64,000 bases of DNA, from contig CH003075.1 in assembly GCA_000149265.1 (NCBI GenBank), positions 154,663-218,662 of the forward strand, read 5' to 3'. Position 1 is the first letter of the stretch. Every line of letters starts with the position of its first letter. The DNA comes from Ciona savignyi. Taxonomy: Eukaryota > Chordata > Ascidiacea > Phlebobranchia > Cionidae. Shown here piece by piece: positions 45,110 to 57,632 of the stretch. Made by a program: the position numbers and the translations under genes. The notes beneath the pieces were generated by a model. That model saw nothing but the letters and a program-made list of their open reading frames with translations. It was not told where the DNA came from and did no database searches.

Positions 45110-48100
45110 TTAAGGGTTAACCTTATTTTTGAGGCGGGCCCAATGTTGGCGACGTTTTTTATGATTCAATCTCCGATTCTTTCCCGTGCTGCTTGCATTT
45201 TCTTTGCTTACATTATAATTCTCGTGTGCCTTCGCTTTCTTCTTAATAAACAGTTTTCTATCCTCTTTTAAGCTTTCTTTGGCGTTTTTGCGAAGCTCTT
45301 GGGTAATTACATCCTTGGTGGTCGGAATATATTCTTCTATGTCACCACTTTCCTCTATGTCGTCAGCGTTCGCCCCCATGACGTCACTTTCTTCTATGTC
45401 GTCATCGTTCGCCCCCATGACGTCACTTTCTTCTATATCATCATCGTTCGCCCCCATGTCGTCACTTTCTTCTATGTCGTCAGCGTTCGCCCCCATGACG
45501 TCACTTTCTTCTATGTCATCATTGTTCGCCCCCATGACGTCACTGTCTTCTATGTCATCATCGTTCGCCCCCATGACGTCACTTTCTTCTATGTCGTCAT
45601 CGTTCGCCCCCATGACGTCACTTTCTTCTATGTCGTCATCACTTTCCTCCATGACGTCACTTTCTTCTATGTCAGTTTTTTCAATTCCAATTACATTTTC
45701 CTTAATGTCTGAACTGATATTATCTCCGGACAAATTGTAGTTTGGTATAGTTTGAAAATCATCAGCTTTTGTTCTGTTGAAAAATAGATTTTGACAGGGA
45801 AAGTGTCGCAAATAGATCTGAGTTATAGACTACTTTGTAAAAAAACATGATCTTAAATCGGAAATATTTGCTTTGTTTACATATATGTTGTGATAACATA
45901 AATTTTTTGTAACAATCTTGAAGAATCGCTTAATGTTATCTTGCCTGCCAAAGTTGGCGCTTCGAACAGCCATTCTCTCCAGGAAACATCTGTAACGAGT
46001 TTCGCCCTCTACGTCACAACACACGTGATGCGTTGTCTCACATAGCACTTGTTGCTGTTCTCGTAACTGATACAAAAATTTCGGAATAATTTGATTAGTT
46101 TGTATATTGTTAGAATTTTCTTTTTATTTTCCGATTTTGGGTTATTTAGATAAAAAACTCGACGTTGGAGAAATTTTATTTAAAATGTTGAGGTGTCGTA
46201 AATATTCAAACCTGAACTTGAAAGCAAGACAAACTATAGCGGCCGTGCAATCTACAGCAATATTCGAAATTGATTCCAGTGTTTAAATGTATGCCATCAA
46301 TCTGCAAATATTTAGTTTCATTGAATGTTTAAAAAGGAATCATACAAAGGGTTCCATGTGAGACTTAAGCCTCATGTTTACATTACTGCACATGACTAGA
46401 GCTATAATATTTAAAAAAAAGTCGACACGATTGTAGTTTTAACGTGGTATTTGACTAAAGCATCATAATCCGACCGATTAGGTCAGCTGTGGCGTGTCGG
46501 GTTGTCAGCCAAAAAACGTGGATCGAAATCAGGCGATTTTATGTATTTGTAAAGGTAACGAGGACCTAGCTTTTAATCGGCTGAACAAAAAATATTGACA
46601 TCTCTTTAAATCATACAACACGCTGCAATGTATTCGAAAATACTTCTTGTGGATGCAAATTACATTTACCATCACCGTTTTATAACTTCATCATCTGTAT
46701 CTCACTCACGGGATAAACAAAAATATATATTATGCAATTTTATGTGATCGTTAAAGTACGAGAATACTGTCTTAATTAAATCAAGGAATTGTTTAACTTT
46801 ACATTTTATTTAATGCACAATAGTATCTTCTGCATGGCCAAATTGATTTAAATCCATACGATTTGAGCGTTTTGCTCATTATAGAAAGCTTCATAACTAT
46901 TATAATAAAGATACGATTTAACTATTTTAAACTGACTGATAAGTTCCGCTTATATGGTTATGTTGTTTGTATTTATAAAGCTGAATTATTTATACGAATG
47001 TACAATTGTAGGGTATATACCTCTACTAATAGATTTTTGGTGAATTTCTCAGCGTGAAATATTGCAAGTATGACGCAAATCTTGTCCACCAGCGCTTGTG
47101 CTGGCACGCCACTACATATCATGTAAATAGTATTAAATGATAACGTATAGGCTAGGATAGGATAGGATATTCATGTTTATCCCCGTGAATGGGAAAACCT
47201 AGGAGGTTATCACACGGGCAATCGTCAGATCACCTCGCGCCCATCGTCGGGTTACCGGAGCTATTGCAGTGTGTTGTATATGATAGACACATGTTCCTTC
47301 AATTTGGTAGAACCCATTAATCCGCTGTATTCAGGCAATGTCCGTAAAGTGCCTTGCCCAAGGACACAACCGACTAGGTAGCGACCAGTTTCGCACCTGC
47401 AACCTTTCGACTGTAAGGCGTCGCACTAAACCGCTAGACCACCGGGCCGGACAACGTATAAGTATGCCCAGTGCACTAAAGTAGTACAAGTATAGTGCAC
47501 CAAAGTAAAATTAACTGTCAAATAAACACATTCTGATATAGCTGTAGCAACCAAACGATACATGTGGGTATGAAGTGACATCTTCCATGAATGGGACACG
47601 TTGTGCAATCAGAATAAGATACACATTGTTTTTTGGTCAAATTATTGGTAAACTGATTACAATCTGTCACTGCCACGCTCTGCAAAGATCCCACTTAACC
47701 GAAAGGCTCTCTGTATACAAAGGCCAATCCATAGATATCTCCACGATGTACATGAACATTAGATCGCATCCAATAACCAACATTTACGTTGCGTCTTTCG
47801 AAGTAGTAGTTCTGGTAACCGGAGAGCTGTCAGGTTTGTACCGCTCAAAACAAAGGTATCGTTGTGATGATAACGAATAACAACACGCGTGCCTTCGGTC
47901 GGGGTCACGTCGCAACTCTGCTTCACAGAAATTATCAAGAACAAAACGGCGCTGGTGGAAGATGAGTGCAGTTAAAAGTACAGCGCCATTAATTATTATA
48001 TAATGAGGTACATAATACTCTAAACAAGATGGAAAGGTTTATGCTCATGTAAATGTAGATGTATAACGCTTAGGGCGATGCTTTTAGTAATTACATTTTC

Positions 48101-48876
48101 CGCTGTAATTCAATGGCGCATAAGGTTATGCTAAATAACCTTAATAACGACACACAAGTAAGGCACAAACAAACACTTGCAATGAATTTACTTACATTTG
48201 CATTTATACATGCTCTCAGCACTACATCGGCAACATCCAACAAACAGCACGACTGTCTTGCGTTGTTGTATTCCAGTGCCATTCTGTATCGACGAATGAA
48301 CCAATCAGAAAGCTCGTTTGCCTCGCCAATCGGCTGTTTGGATAATTCATTTGAGAGAAATGGCAAAAACGACAGTGTATACCTGTCGTATTGCCACCAT
48401 CACTAAAATATTTACTTGATAAATCATTCACTCATTACTCACTTCGTGACACAAATATATATATATATATAAAGTATATGCAGTCATTAGATTCGTAAAC
48501 TTTCGTAAATTTTTAGTGTTGGCTAGAGTACAATGAATATGTAGTAGTATATTTGGTGGTATTACAAAAATCAATTTCCCAAATCTATATGAAATACCTA
48601 ATTAGAATTTTTGAAGGTTAACACTCAGAATTTTTGAAGGTTAACACATTGTAACCTGATTATTATGTTTTTAACTTCGACAATAAATCATACACGTCAC
48701 AAGCGTTAAAAACAAATCAATCTTCGCTGAAGCCGACGTATAACTCCCAATTACCTATAACCACCAATATACAATGTCGGCATCCAGTGTACCTGATGTA
48801 TTTTTTGTGGTCTGCACACGAATCCTCTTCTCATGTTTAGGTCCAGTGGTAGCGGGAACTCCGATTATTTGTAAGT
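45110..48876 (-). CDS. Unrecognised Cys-rich multi-exon protein with CC-X9/10-C motifs and an acidic repeat tail
   Basis: Minus-strand exons supported by splice sites and phase are 48793-48876, 48383-48402 (20 nt), 48196-48333, 47842-47951, 46212-46301, 45945-46066 and 45110-45773. Four exons each carry one motif: SCCLLDVADVVLRAC, ACCYSLSSQRYLC, YCCRLHGRYSLSC and VCCDVEGETRYRC, i.e. CC-X10-C once and CC-X9-C three times. A doubled Cys with a third spaced like this is found in extracellular albumin/ECM1-type folds, but homology is not shown. The last exon has about eight copies of a 12-residue DDIEESDVMGAN repeat and then a Lys/Arg-rich end (NRRLNHKKRRQHWARLKNK). The final intron (45774-45944) needs a GC-AG splice (CAG|gcaaga). 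Between 47842 and 46301 one exon is missing; a Cys-rich open stretch at about 47515-47667 (CVSYSDCTTCPIHGRC) is a candidate. The 5' end, including any signal peptide, was not found. Confidence 0.55.
45355..45672. repeat. 36-bp coding tandem repeat
   Basis: About eight units of 36 bp encode the DDIEESDVMGAN repeat on the minus strand. Because the period is a multiple of three, all frames stay open, which explains the two long plus-strand shadow frames here. Seven units contain the palindrome TGACGTCA. Confidence 0.9.
46470..46730 (+). repeat. Degenerate SINE copy in the Cys-rich gene
   Basis: 'ccgaccgattaggtcagctg' at the head, 'catacaacacgctgcaatg' in the middle and 'atctcactcacgggataaac' near the tail follow family order with poor conservation. 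Confidence 0.45.
47150..47452 (-). repeat. Full-length tRNA-like SINE with 8-bp target duplication
   Basis: This is the best copy, 303 bp, flanked by AACGTATA on both sides (47142-47149 and 47453-47460). On the minus strand it reads: tRNA-like head 'ccggcccggtggtctagcgg' with A-box-like TGGTCTAGCGG, 'ggttgcaggtgcgaaactgg', 'tgtccttgggcaaggcactt', 'gtaacccgacgatgggcgcg', and a tail of ATCCT repeats. It lies in an intron of the Cys-rich gene and serves as reference for the family. Confidence 0.9.
48605..48650 (+). repeat. Tandem duplication of ~23 bp
   Basis: 'agaatttttgaaggttaaca' occurs twice in a row, in an intron of the Cys-rich gene. Confidence 0.7.
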
Positions 48877-50919
48877 CTGCAAAATTAAACTATAAATGTA
48901 ACAATTGCGTATACACAGGTTCAGAGCTATCATTATTTGTTCATAAAAGCAACATAATATTTGAAACGATTGGGCGATGAAGCAATAGCTGTATCAACCT
49001 TGGGGTTTGTGAGGATGATGCAATCGCTATACCGCAATTACCGCACATTTATAAACATTGCGCTCTTTACAACGGTGCTTCGAATGGTTTTACAGGTTTT
49101 ATTAGATTAACAGTCTATAGTAAAAGTTGCGAAACCTTTTGTACTGTTGTGTGATTCCACCGACCAGTTGCTTAGTAAAATTACCAAAACGTAGAAGAGA
49201 TTCATTGTCTGTGTTTTAAATGTTGTCCCAGAACCCACATAATATATCCAAAAATTTAAATTGTGCCTGTCCAATATATTTCTATTACACCAAGAATATC
49301 GAAAACGTTACACCAATCTAAAACGGATATAAACTGATTATAATATCGGATATAAACTGATGCTGTCGTTAATACCTTACTGTCCTGTATCCTTTTTCTA
49401 CATTTCATTAAAATAAATTTAAAGATATTAAAAGCGTATGCACGGCGAATAGCGAATAACCGTATGTATGCATTCTATTCATATTTCAATTTGAATAAGG
49501 AAAGCCAAATCTATTTGCGTCTCCCGGAAATTGAACCGACTATTGACATTCACTCATTTTAAATACTTGGCGTGCAATCTTATAGTATTACGGTGTTACG
49601 ACTCAATTTTTGCAGACATGACATTTATTAACTTTTACAAGAAATATAATAGGTCCATTGATTACCCAACTAGTCATAATTACATATATAACATATACAT
49701 ACATTGGGTAAATCGTGGCTTTTTAAAGTTGATACTGATGGGTCACCGAGATATTAATACAAACTTGACATGAACTGTTAAATTAACATGGAGCATTAAA
49801 GAAGACTGATCAATAGTTTAAGTGGGCTTCAGTAGTGATTTCTTCATAAACCAGTTGAAGAAGGGTATGGGTCGCGACCATCTTTTTATTCGTATTATAA
49901 TACTCTCTGTTAAACTAATTTAGTTTTAAGTACCGATCTGCTTTATACACGTGATAACAGAATAAAGAAATGCTTGGGTAATATTTATATATGTTGAGTG
50001 ATTTCTCGTGCTGAACTGTTTTTTTATGGGGGAATTGTGTTTTCATAAATTAATCTACTTTCGTTAAAGTTTGAGTAAATAAAGCTTTGCAGTCTCGAAA
50101 TATAGGCCCCGCAAAAGACTGAAAATGCAAAATAACGGATTATTTCTTTAAAAATCTTGGTCTATCGGAAATTTCCCTGGGTTATCTGTAAAATGAAGGG
50201 TAGATGCAAATTAAGGACATTCAATTCTGCAATTCTGATAAATCTGAAAGTTTCAGTCTGATTCGATCCCAAACAGCTGGCGACTGCGCATCCGCGTCAC
50301 AAGCATCAAACAAAAAGAGAAAGGAAAACCAGTGTTAACCACTTGTTGACCACCACTATTTTTACCAAAGTATAAAACGCTCGTTTCTGTGAGTTAGTTG
50401 ATCGGTCCATTTATAGTTTTAGTTGGTATGTTTTGGAGTTAGAGGTGATTGTTAAAATGTATATGACGTGTTTGGCTCTTGTTCAGTCACAATTTGGAAA
50501 ATATTGTTTTCATTTCTTCAGTGGGGTAAATTCACGATAATTTAATTTTACATAATATATTTTCTAAAAACCCGTCATTTACAACACTTTTCGCCCCCCC
50601 CCCCACCATCACGTGTTATTTTCAAATAAATTCATGAAGTTTGGATAATGCCGCATTATTTTAATCCCTGCCAGCACTTAGTCTGGAAGTTACAAATTCG
50701 TTGCTCCACACGCGAAAGTGACATGGGGAATTCCAAAAAATATATACCCATCTAAGAAAGACAAGATGTCCAGACATAAAAGTGAGACTCTTAATGCAGC
50801 AAATAATTTTATTATACAGGCTTACACCATTGTACATGATATATATTAGAGCCATTGTAATCCGCAAGTAATGTGGAAATTGCAAATGGACCTTATTTCA
50901 CATGTGGCTGCCCATTTTA
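48877..50919. other. Region between the Cys-rich gene and the CUB gene
   Basis: No confident exon was found, although 5' exons of the Cys-rich gene should lie here. A scrap of the Helitron-like right end occurs near 50330-50365 ('ccacttgttgaccaccacta'). A C homopolymer of ten lies at 50595-50604. Confidence 0.4.
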
Positions 50920-53900
50920 TTATACAAGTTTCCCCAAAGTAGAGGAATCGGGAACATATGTGCGGTAGCTCGCTTTGAACCCGGGGTGATTATTTCTTCC
51001 ATTCGTTTTCAATTCAACGGTTAGTACATTGCGGCCATTAATACAGAATGTATAGTGGTGATATCCAGAAAGCGTGATAAGTCGAGGACTTGCACTAGTA
51101 GGTCCGTTGTAGATCTAAATTGTTAAATTTTGTTTTTAAAATTTGCTTCTATGTAATATAGGTATGTAATTACCAAAAAATTAATGTCAAAGATTATAAC
51201 ACAAAACATTGTCGTTCACTTAGTAACCTACTGTAGTCCTACAACCGCGTTTGTTTAAACATTAGATTGCAGGTCATAAATCCATTTAAACAGCAACATA
51301 AATGAAACCTATGAAAATGGCAGATAAAAATATTTAAAGCTTTACACGTGGCCTATATATTTGGCTTATTCCTTTAGCGTATTTTTATCCTGAGAAAAAT
51401 AGAAGTAACCAGGAAAATAGCAGAGATATTGTAAAATTATATTAAAAAACCATTACCATTACCTTAAAAGTATCCCGAAACCTCCTTTCGAGATGTATAG
51501 CCAGAATGCAGAATCTAACCCGCTTTCCGATCGTCGCTCTTATCACCCATGTACATCGTAGATTTGATGAGTAGTTCCCAATCATCCAGTTCGGACTGGT
51601 AATGTAACCCGTTGTTGAGTTGGCTGTGAGTCGTCCACCGCAGGCCGACGACTGACGAGTGCCTAAAAATTAAATTAGCAGAAATGTTACGAACCAGGAT
51701 AATAAAGTTAATCAAGAGTACTTTTTTATAAACCGATACGTGCCGTCAGAACATTGTCAAAAAGAGTCGAAATGTCATTCTATTACCGCCAGTCGGACTA
51801 TGTATAATTTGATCGATTATTTGAATTGCAACGAAATCAAACAATCATTGTAAAGTATATCAGCCCCCTTACCGAAAAATAAAGAAAATGGTGTTAGCCA
51901 GCGTGCGTATCAAACTATATTCTGCCAGGTTTAGTATAAAGCTATGCTACGATCGGGCTTTACCTCCAAGGACTTCATAGAACGCTCGGAAGCCTCGCCC
52001 CCTTGTCACATGGTCACTGGTGAATTGAAAACTGATAACGTCATTGCTTGAGATGTATTGGTAATACTGTGCATGTTCGATTCCTGTAAGCACTGCTACT
52101 TTTGTAGAGGTTCGTGTGTTTCCGTCTCGTACCTATCAAACAAGGTAATATAGAATAAATACAATGCCGAGACAAATCAGTGTTGTATTCACCCGAGTCG
52201 ATGACTTAGTAGTAGACTTAATTATGCTTAACAACGACGTAAAGTAGAGTTTAAAAGCCTTAATACGATAGAAAATGAAACTCGTATTCCCGTAAATTAA
52301 AAAAATTATGCAACGTTATAACACGGGCAATCAAGTCAGACCACAACGGAGCTATAACAGACTCAGCTATCCGGCCGGAATGCTTACTAAGCTGATGGCT
52401 TAGAAATCAATAAGTTTACTCGAAGAAGTTGTGGTTTGAAAATGTGGATAATCAAACACTATTTAAATTTTTATATACAATACATTTGAATTGTAATGAA
52501 AACATTCCCAAATATTCGTTTATTTATTAAGAAATGGAATACCTTTTTACAGACCGCCCTATAATAAACAAAGTGAACCATTGTAGACATAACGGCAGTA
52601 TGTATGTGGTCTCGCCAGAGAACATTCTTTAAATCTTCCCCCTAGAAGTCGTATTGAAATCCGCTTTGCTTACCACTATAAAATCTTTGCCCGTCTGCAG
52701 ACCAATGTAACCAAACCAGAGTTTGACTTGTCGCCCAACCGGTGCAGTTATCACATACAAACAGTCGTGGTAAGAGTAGTAGCCATTCGGGAAATTCGGC
52801 GAGGTAATATTTCCATGGCCTACCAAGGGCGCTTCGTAGTTGAAATCGCAATTACCTGTTTCCAAATTCAAAAATCGCAGTTAATAATTTGAACAATGCC
52901 ACCCGAACCCAATATTACCTTCAGCAAACGTCTGTCGGTATATGTTGGCATAACGCTTCGGAACTGAAAAACAAAACAAAAGTATACTCTGTATGTGTTC
53001 ATAGTAAACTCCCCAGCATCTTAATTTGCAAAGCTCCATACTAACCCAATCTGTATGACAACAAAAAGCCTTTGGAGCCCACACTCGCATCTGACCTAAA
53101 GCGAATCATTGCCTTATCCGTAGATGATGTCACTCGAATGGGCCTTGTGAACCTTGTGCCATTACCACTCATTATAAGCAATAGTGTCGAACCGAAATTA
53201 ACCCCATCGTATATCTAAAATGTATGGTTCGTGTCATAGAAAAAAGTATTACCACATTCACATACAAGATTAGAATGATCTTTAAGTGTTTCTGGGTTTC
53301 AATATGACTAAACTAACTTAGTATATATATGTATAATATATACGCTATTATTTCGAAAAAAACATTTATGCTTTTTACCTCTAAAGTTAATATATTTAAC
53401 ACATGTCATCGGGCACATACCATAAGAGCATCACAGCAGCCCTCTATCCGGTAAGCGTACAGTGATATTTCTACAACGCTTAGTTGAGGAGCAGATATCA
53501 CCCATGTACAGTACAGAGTGTTGTTGTAATTAGCGGTTGGCCAACCAGGTAAAGAGAGAAAGGTTCTTTCCCTGGAGGCTGTGAGATACCTCCCGCAGGA
53601 CGGGATGCTGTTGGGTGGAACTGTATAGGAGCGACATTTAGTTTTACATACACTTAACTTATAAATTGAAGAGCAGGATATGGGAATAACTTTAATGTTA
53701 AACACTTGCTTTATACCGTAAGAAGGAGTTTGTAGTGAAATCTATAAATAGCAAGGCATTTCGTTCCAAATGTATACGGCTTTATTTTATCAGAACAACT
53801 CATATTAAAATTTTTAAAACTTGCATTAAAATCAATTTAAAATCTCCATTAAAAATAAACTTTTGTGATACATGTTTACTTCAAAGCAAAATAAAATAGA

Positions 53901-55233
53901 TAATTAGATGAATGGATGTACTGGTCGCAGTCAAGTTGTCGGGGCTATTACAGCTGTATATTTTGTTGTATATTTAATAAAGTTTATCGGAAATCAATTT
54001 GGTTAAACTGGGTCCAGACAACGTCCGCCAAGTGACGAGGTAATGAGAAAGATAAAAAAGATCACCGAAGCCTTCGGTCATTTCTCAAACACCGTGCAGC
54101 CTAAAAGGATTCAGAATCTCCTAATAATCCATTAAGTATTACAGTGATTTCATGGGCTGTTTTAGTGAAGTTGTGGATTGGTATTTGTTCACCGCTTTTG
54201 TGTTGGTCATGTGATTATTTTGTAGATAGGACGCATAGAACAATGGTAAAATATTCTTATTACCAACCTAATTTATACTGGAACTGAAAACCTTTAGCTG
54301 CAACAGAGTGGTCGCTTGTAAATGTAATGTAAAGCCCATTAAAATTGGAGGCAAAATTAAAGGTGGTTCGAATTTTTCCCCGCATGCCGTGTAGCACCTC
54401 GCCACTTGAAGTTACACCATCGCGTACCTATCGTGGTTAAATTTGTAGTTATAAAAAAATTCTACAACAAATTAACAAAAAAACGGTTCTTTTTTTAGCA
54501 TTAATTCATAATTTTGCGAACAAAGATGTGATAAATAATGAGGTATAAATCGTACCACGAGACAATGCAAAATAAAATTTGAACTATAACCAATTAACTG
54601 TGGCCCCAGCAAAAATCATAAAATGAGAAAAGCAGCTCCTTTGCCCAATTATCCCAATATAGATATTTTTTTCTGAAACATCCGTTTCAGTCGGAACGAA
54701 AACATTGTACTAATAAACAAAAATTACATCAACTTTTGATTAAATTTTTATATTTTTAGTATAAATTGATATTAAATATTTTTTTAAATTTCTACAGTCA
54801 AATATCATGTCCTCAGTAAATTATGGCGAAATACTGCGTTATTTACTGCAAGACGTTTTGGACTTTTACCTTTAAAACGATTTAAACGTTAAACAAAATA
54901 TGACCACAAATTATCATATCTTACCTCGATGTAGTCACAACATGCCTCCGTTGCAATCGATGAGAATTGTACCTCAACTTGGCGACCAAGAATTGATGGC
55001 CGAATGATCCAGGTACATTGTAGATTATTCGGATAATTGTTTGGCCAGTTCGGGGTTGAAACAATTTCTGAATTTGCTACCAATGCGGTTAAATTAGCAG
55101 AACACTGCGCATAACCAGTACCTGATAAAAAGAAACAAAGTTTAGTTTATTATGAAGATCAAACAATTTAAAACCTAGATCATATCTTACCGAACAACGT
55201 TGCTAAGCAGAAGAATGCGATTCGAAAATTCAT
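50920..55233 (-). CDS. Secreted protein with four CUB domains, ten exons
   Basis: Minus-strand exons are 55191-55233, 54925-55121, 54268-54427, 53421-53620, 53046-53214, 52919-52963, 52674-52855, 51964-52132, 51463-51662 and 50920-51114, giving 519 residues with no phase error. Exon 1 encodes a signal peptide (MNFRIAFFCLATLFG). Each CUB domain is built from two exons. Its first half has the NWPNNYPNNLQCTW type of motif: NWPNNY, GWPTANYNN, NFPNGYYSYHDC, NWMIGNYSSN. Its second half begins with (V/I)(R/Y)DG or IYNG. A 45-nt exon forms a linker between domains two and three. CUB domains mediate extracellular, often calcium-dependent, protein contacts. No protease, EGF or other domain is present, so the protein is a pure CUB chain. 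Its specific role is unknown. All modules are bounded by phase-1 introns. Confidence 0.92.
52310..52392 (-). repeat. SINE fragment with internal deletion in CUB intron 7
   Basis: 'ttataacacgggcaatcaag' and 'cggagctataacag' match the tail half in reverse; 'gctatccggccgg' resembles the head end. The middle is missing. A weaker scrap lies at 53930-54040 in CUB intron 3. Confidence 0.45.
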
Positions 55234-57632
55234 CTTCAGTTGTATGCCAATCCTGTTGGATTGCAAACATTTATATGGATTGCAAAAACGCCGCGGGTCA
55301 GGTCTCAAGCAGTGCTTAGGCGAATGTCATAAATAAGTAGATATCTCTAAAAAAAGTTGTTTTAACAATTTAATTTGATGAGTTTATTTAATTTGATGAG
55401 TTTAAAAATTGAAGATTTTATTTCCCATAAACTTCATAGTTTTCATCCATTTCTACTTTCCGTCATTGCCACTGTTATTTTGTACCCCATTTATTTTGGT
55501 TATTGTAATACATTTGCCAAAGTAAGAACCGATTCGCGTTGCCCCGGGCGCATCTCAATAAAAAAATGTATGATTGACTGACTGACTTTCCAACAGATCA
55601 AAAAATCCATAAATTTTTTCTGTAATTTTCCACTACCTTTGACTTACCATGAGTCACTGGCAGGTAGGTCACTAAAATTAATAAATACCTTTCTTTTTAA
55701 ACTGTACAAACATTCATCGCTAATTGCAAAATTCCAAGCACTATAAAAAATCTAGATCTTTATTTAAATGAGTAGATATTCTACCATAAAATTTCTTTGC
55801 ATAAACCAAGATCAAACTTTAAAATCAATTTAATTGATTTAAGACAACCGAAACGAGAAAATAAAAACAAAAACGAACTGTTAAATAAAAAATACAATAC
55901 ATAATATTAATGTGTTTATTATTACTTACTTTTCTGTAATAACAACGGAAAATTTTTAATAACAACGGAAAAATTGTGAAAAGCATATCCTACTTGCAAG
56001 GGGAAAGATGTCTGCAGATTTTGAATAATAGCCGGCAGCAGTTTCGTGACAAACAACAGATTGTTTTACGAAATTTTCCATTCGGTTTTGCCACAGATTT
56101 AGAAAAAAAGTTTAAGAAAGTGGCTGGTTTATTTAACACCAGTCTGAACATAACATAGGATATGAGGATAAGATATTCATGTTTATCCCCGTGAATGGGA
56201 AAAGCAAAGGGGTTACCACACGAGCAATAGTCAGATCACCACGCGCCCACCGTAGGGTTACCGGAGCTATTGCAATGTGTTGTATATGATAGACACGTTT
56301 CTTCAATTTGATAAAACCCATTAATCCGCTGGGTTCGGGCAATATCCGTAAACTGCCTTGCCCAAGGACACAACCGACTATCTAGCGACCAGATTCGCAC
56401 CTGCAACCTTTCGATTGAAATGCGACGTACTTATAACCGCTGGACCAACCGACCGGAGATACCAAAATATTCCCTACAATCTAGTTTTTTTCCGAATTAA
56501 CTGGAAAACATTGTAGTAGGATATTTATCAGTTTTTTTCTCCATGAATGGAAAAGCACAAGAGCGTTACCACACAGGCAATCGGTAAATGAGCTAACTTC
56601 AAATTACCGGTGATACATAACCAAATAATCTAGGAATTTCGGCGACGTACGACTATAAATCTAAAAAACGAAGCAGGAAAGAAGCGCGGAATATTGTTTG
56701 CAATAAAGAAACCTAATTTGTTTATAGTGTATTGGCTCAATAGCACGTACCGAACACACACGCACGGAAGAGAAATATACTAGAAACAAAGTAAACTAGA
56801 GGTCTTATTTTATCAAGAGTGACAACTCTAAATTTCCAGAAATCAAGAGTGATCATTAAATTCAAAATCAAATGGTCTTGTGTTTTTTGCAACTTTTTAG
56901 GTGTAGTCGCTTACAGTTTTGTGAAAGCGTGTTAGTAGTATTGGTACAACGCCAATTTTTCGAAAAAATATTAAGATTCCCCAGAAAAAATAAAGGTCCA
57001 AAAAAAGGTAAAAGCAGTAAGATTTTCTGGCGTAAAACACAATTGAAATATAAAATTAAATATAAACAAATTATTTATTAAATCCGTAATACCGTGAAAA
57101 TGAAAAAAAAACAATAAAGCGAAAGAATAAAAATCTGGAACAGAAATTCGTGGAATTTGAAACATAACGCGTATATTAAATGCAGAAGTAAAATACCTAA
57201 ATACCTAATAATACACGGTTTAGGTATTGGAATATACACTGAAAAATTGTCAAAGCTAAAAGCGAGGAGTTGTAATGTTGTGGCATTTTTTTCTGGGAGA
57301 GATCAATAAAAAAGCTCTTAATCAATTCATCAAAAACTGATCAAAAAAGTCTGAAAATGGGATTGATCTTGGTAGTTTTTTTTCCGAAACAGGCACCTCC
57401 GTCGGGTTACAACAATATGATTGCATATGTATTTATATATATAGGGAGTGAGGCGGTCCGTTTAAATACCAGGGGACTTTTCCCTGAATGTGTGTGAGAA
57501 AGGCACGCCTCTTGGAAAATAAAGGATCTCCGAACCATTAAGATTCAAGAAAGCAAAAACAAATTGCGTCAGTGCGATCAGTGCTGGACAGGCAACCAGG
57601 TCTGTGTGGTGCTGATAGAGATGAAGACACAT
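55234..57632. other. Intergenic region between the CUB gene and TEAD, mainly repeats
   Basis: The region holds two SINE copies (given separately) and a direct duplication 'atttaatttgatgagttt' at 55367-55401. A likely retroposon 3' end at about 55480-55585 finishes 'tgattgactgactgac'. No gene is recognised; the 69-codon frame at 56872 and neighbours lack any support. Confidence 0.4.
56153..56457 (-). repeat. SINE copy, near full length
   Basis: Minus-strand reading has head 'ccggtcggttggtccagcgg', 'ggttgcaggtgcgaatctgg', 'tgtccttgggcaaggcagtt', 'caacacattgcaatagctcc' and tail 'gaatatcttatcctc'. A second, shorter copy lies at 56515-56610. Confidence 0.8.

Noticed and set aside
45279..45740. 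Two long plus-strand open frames over the repeat
   Set aside because: The 36-bp period keeps every frame open; the minus-strand frame has flanking unique coding sequence, splice sites and a stop in context.
47400..47452. Possible tRNA gene
   Set aside because: The A- and B-box-like words belong to the SINE head; there is no cloverleaf with a usable anticodon stem.
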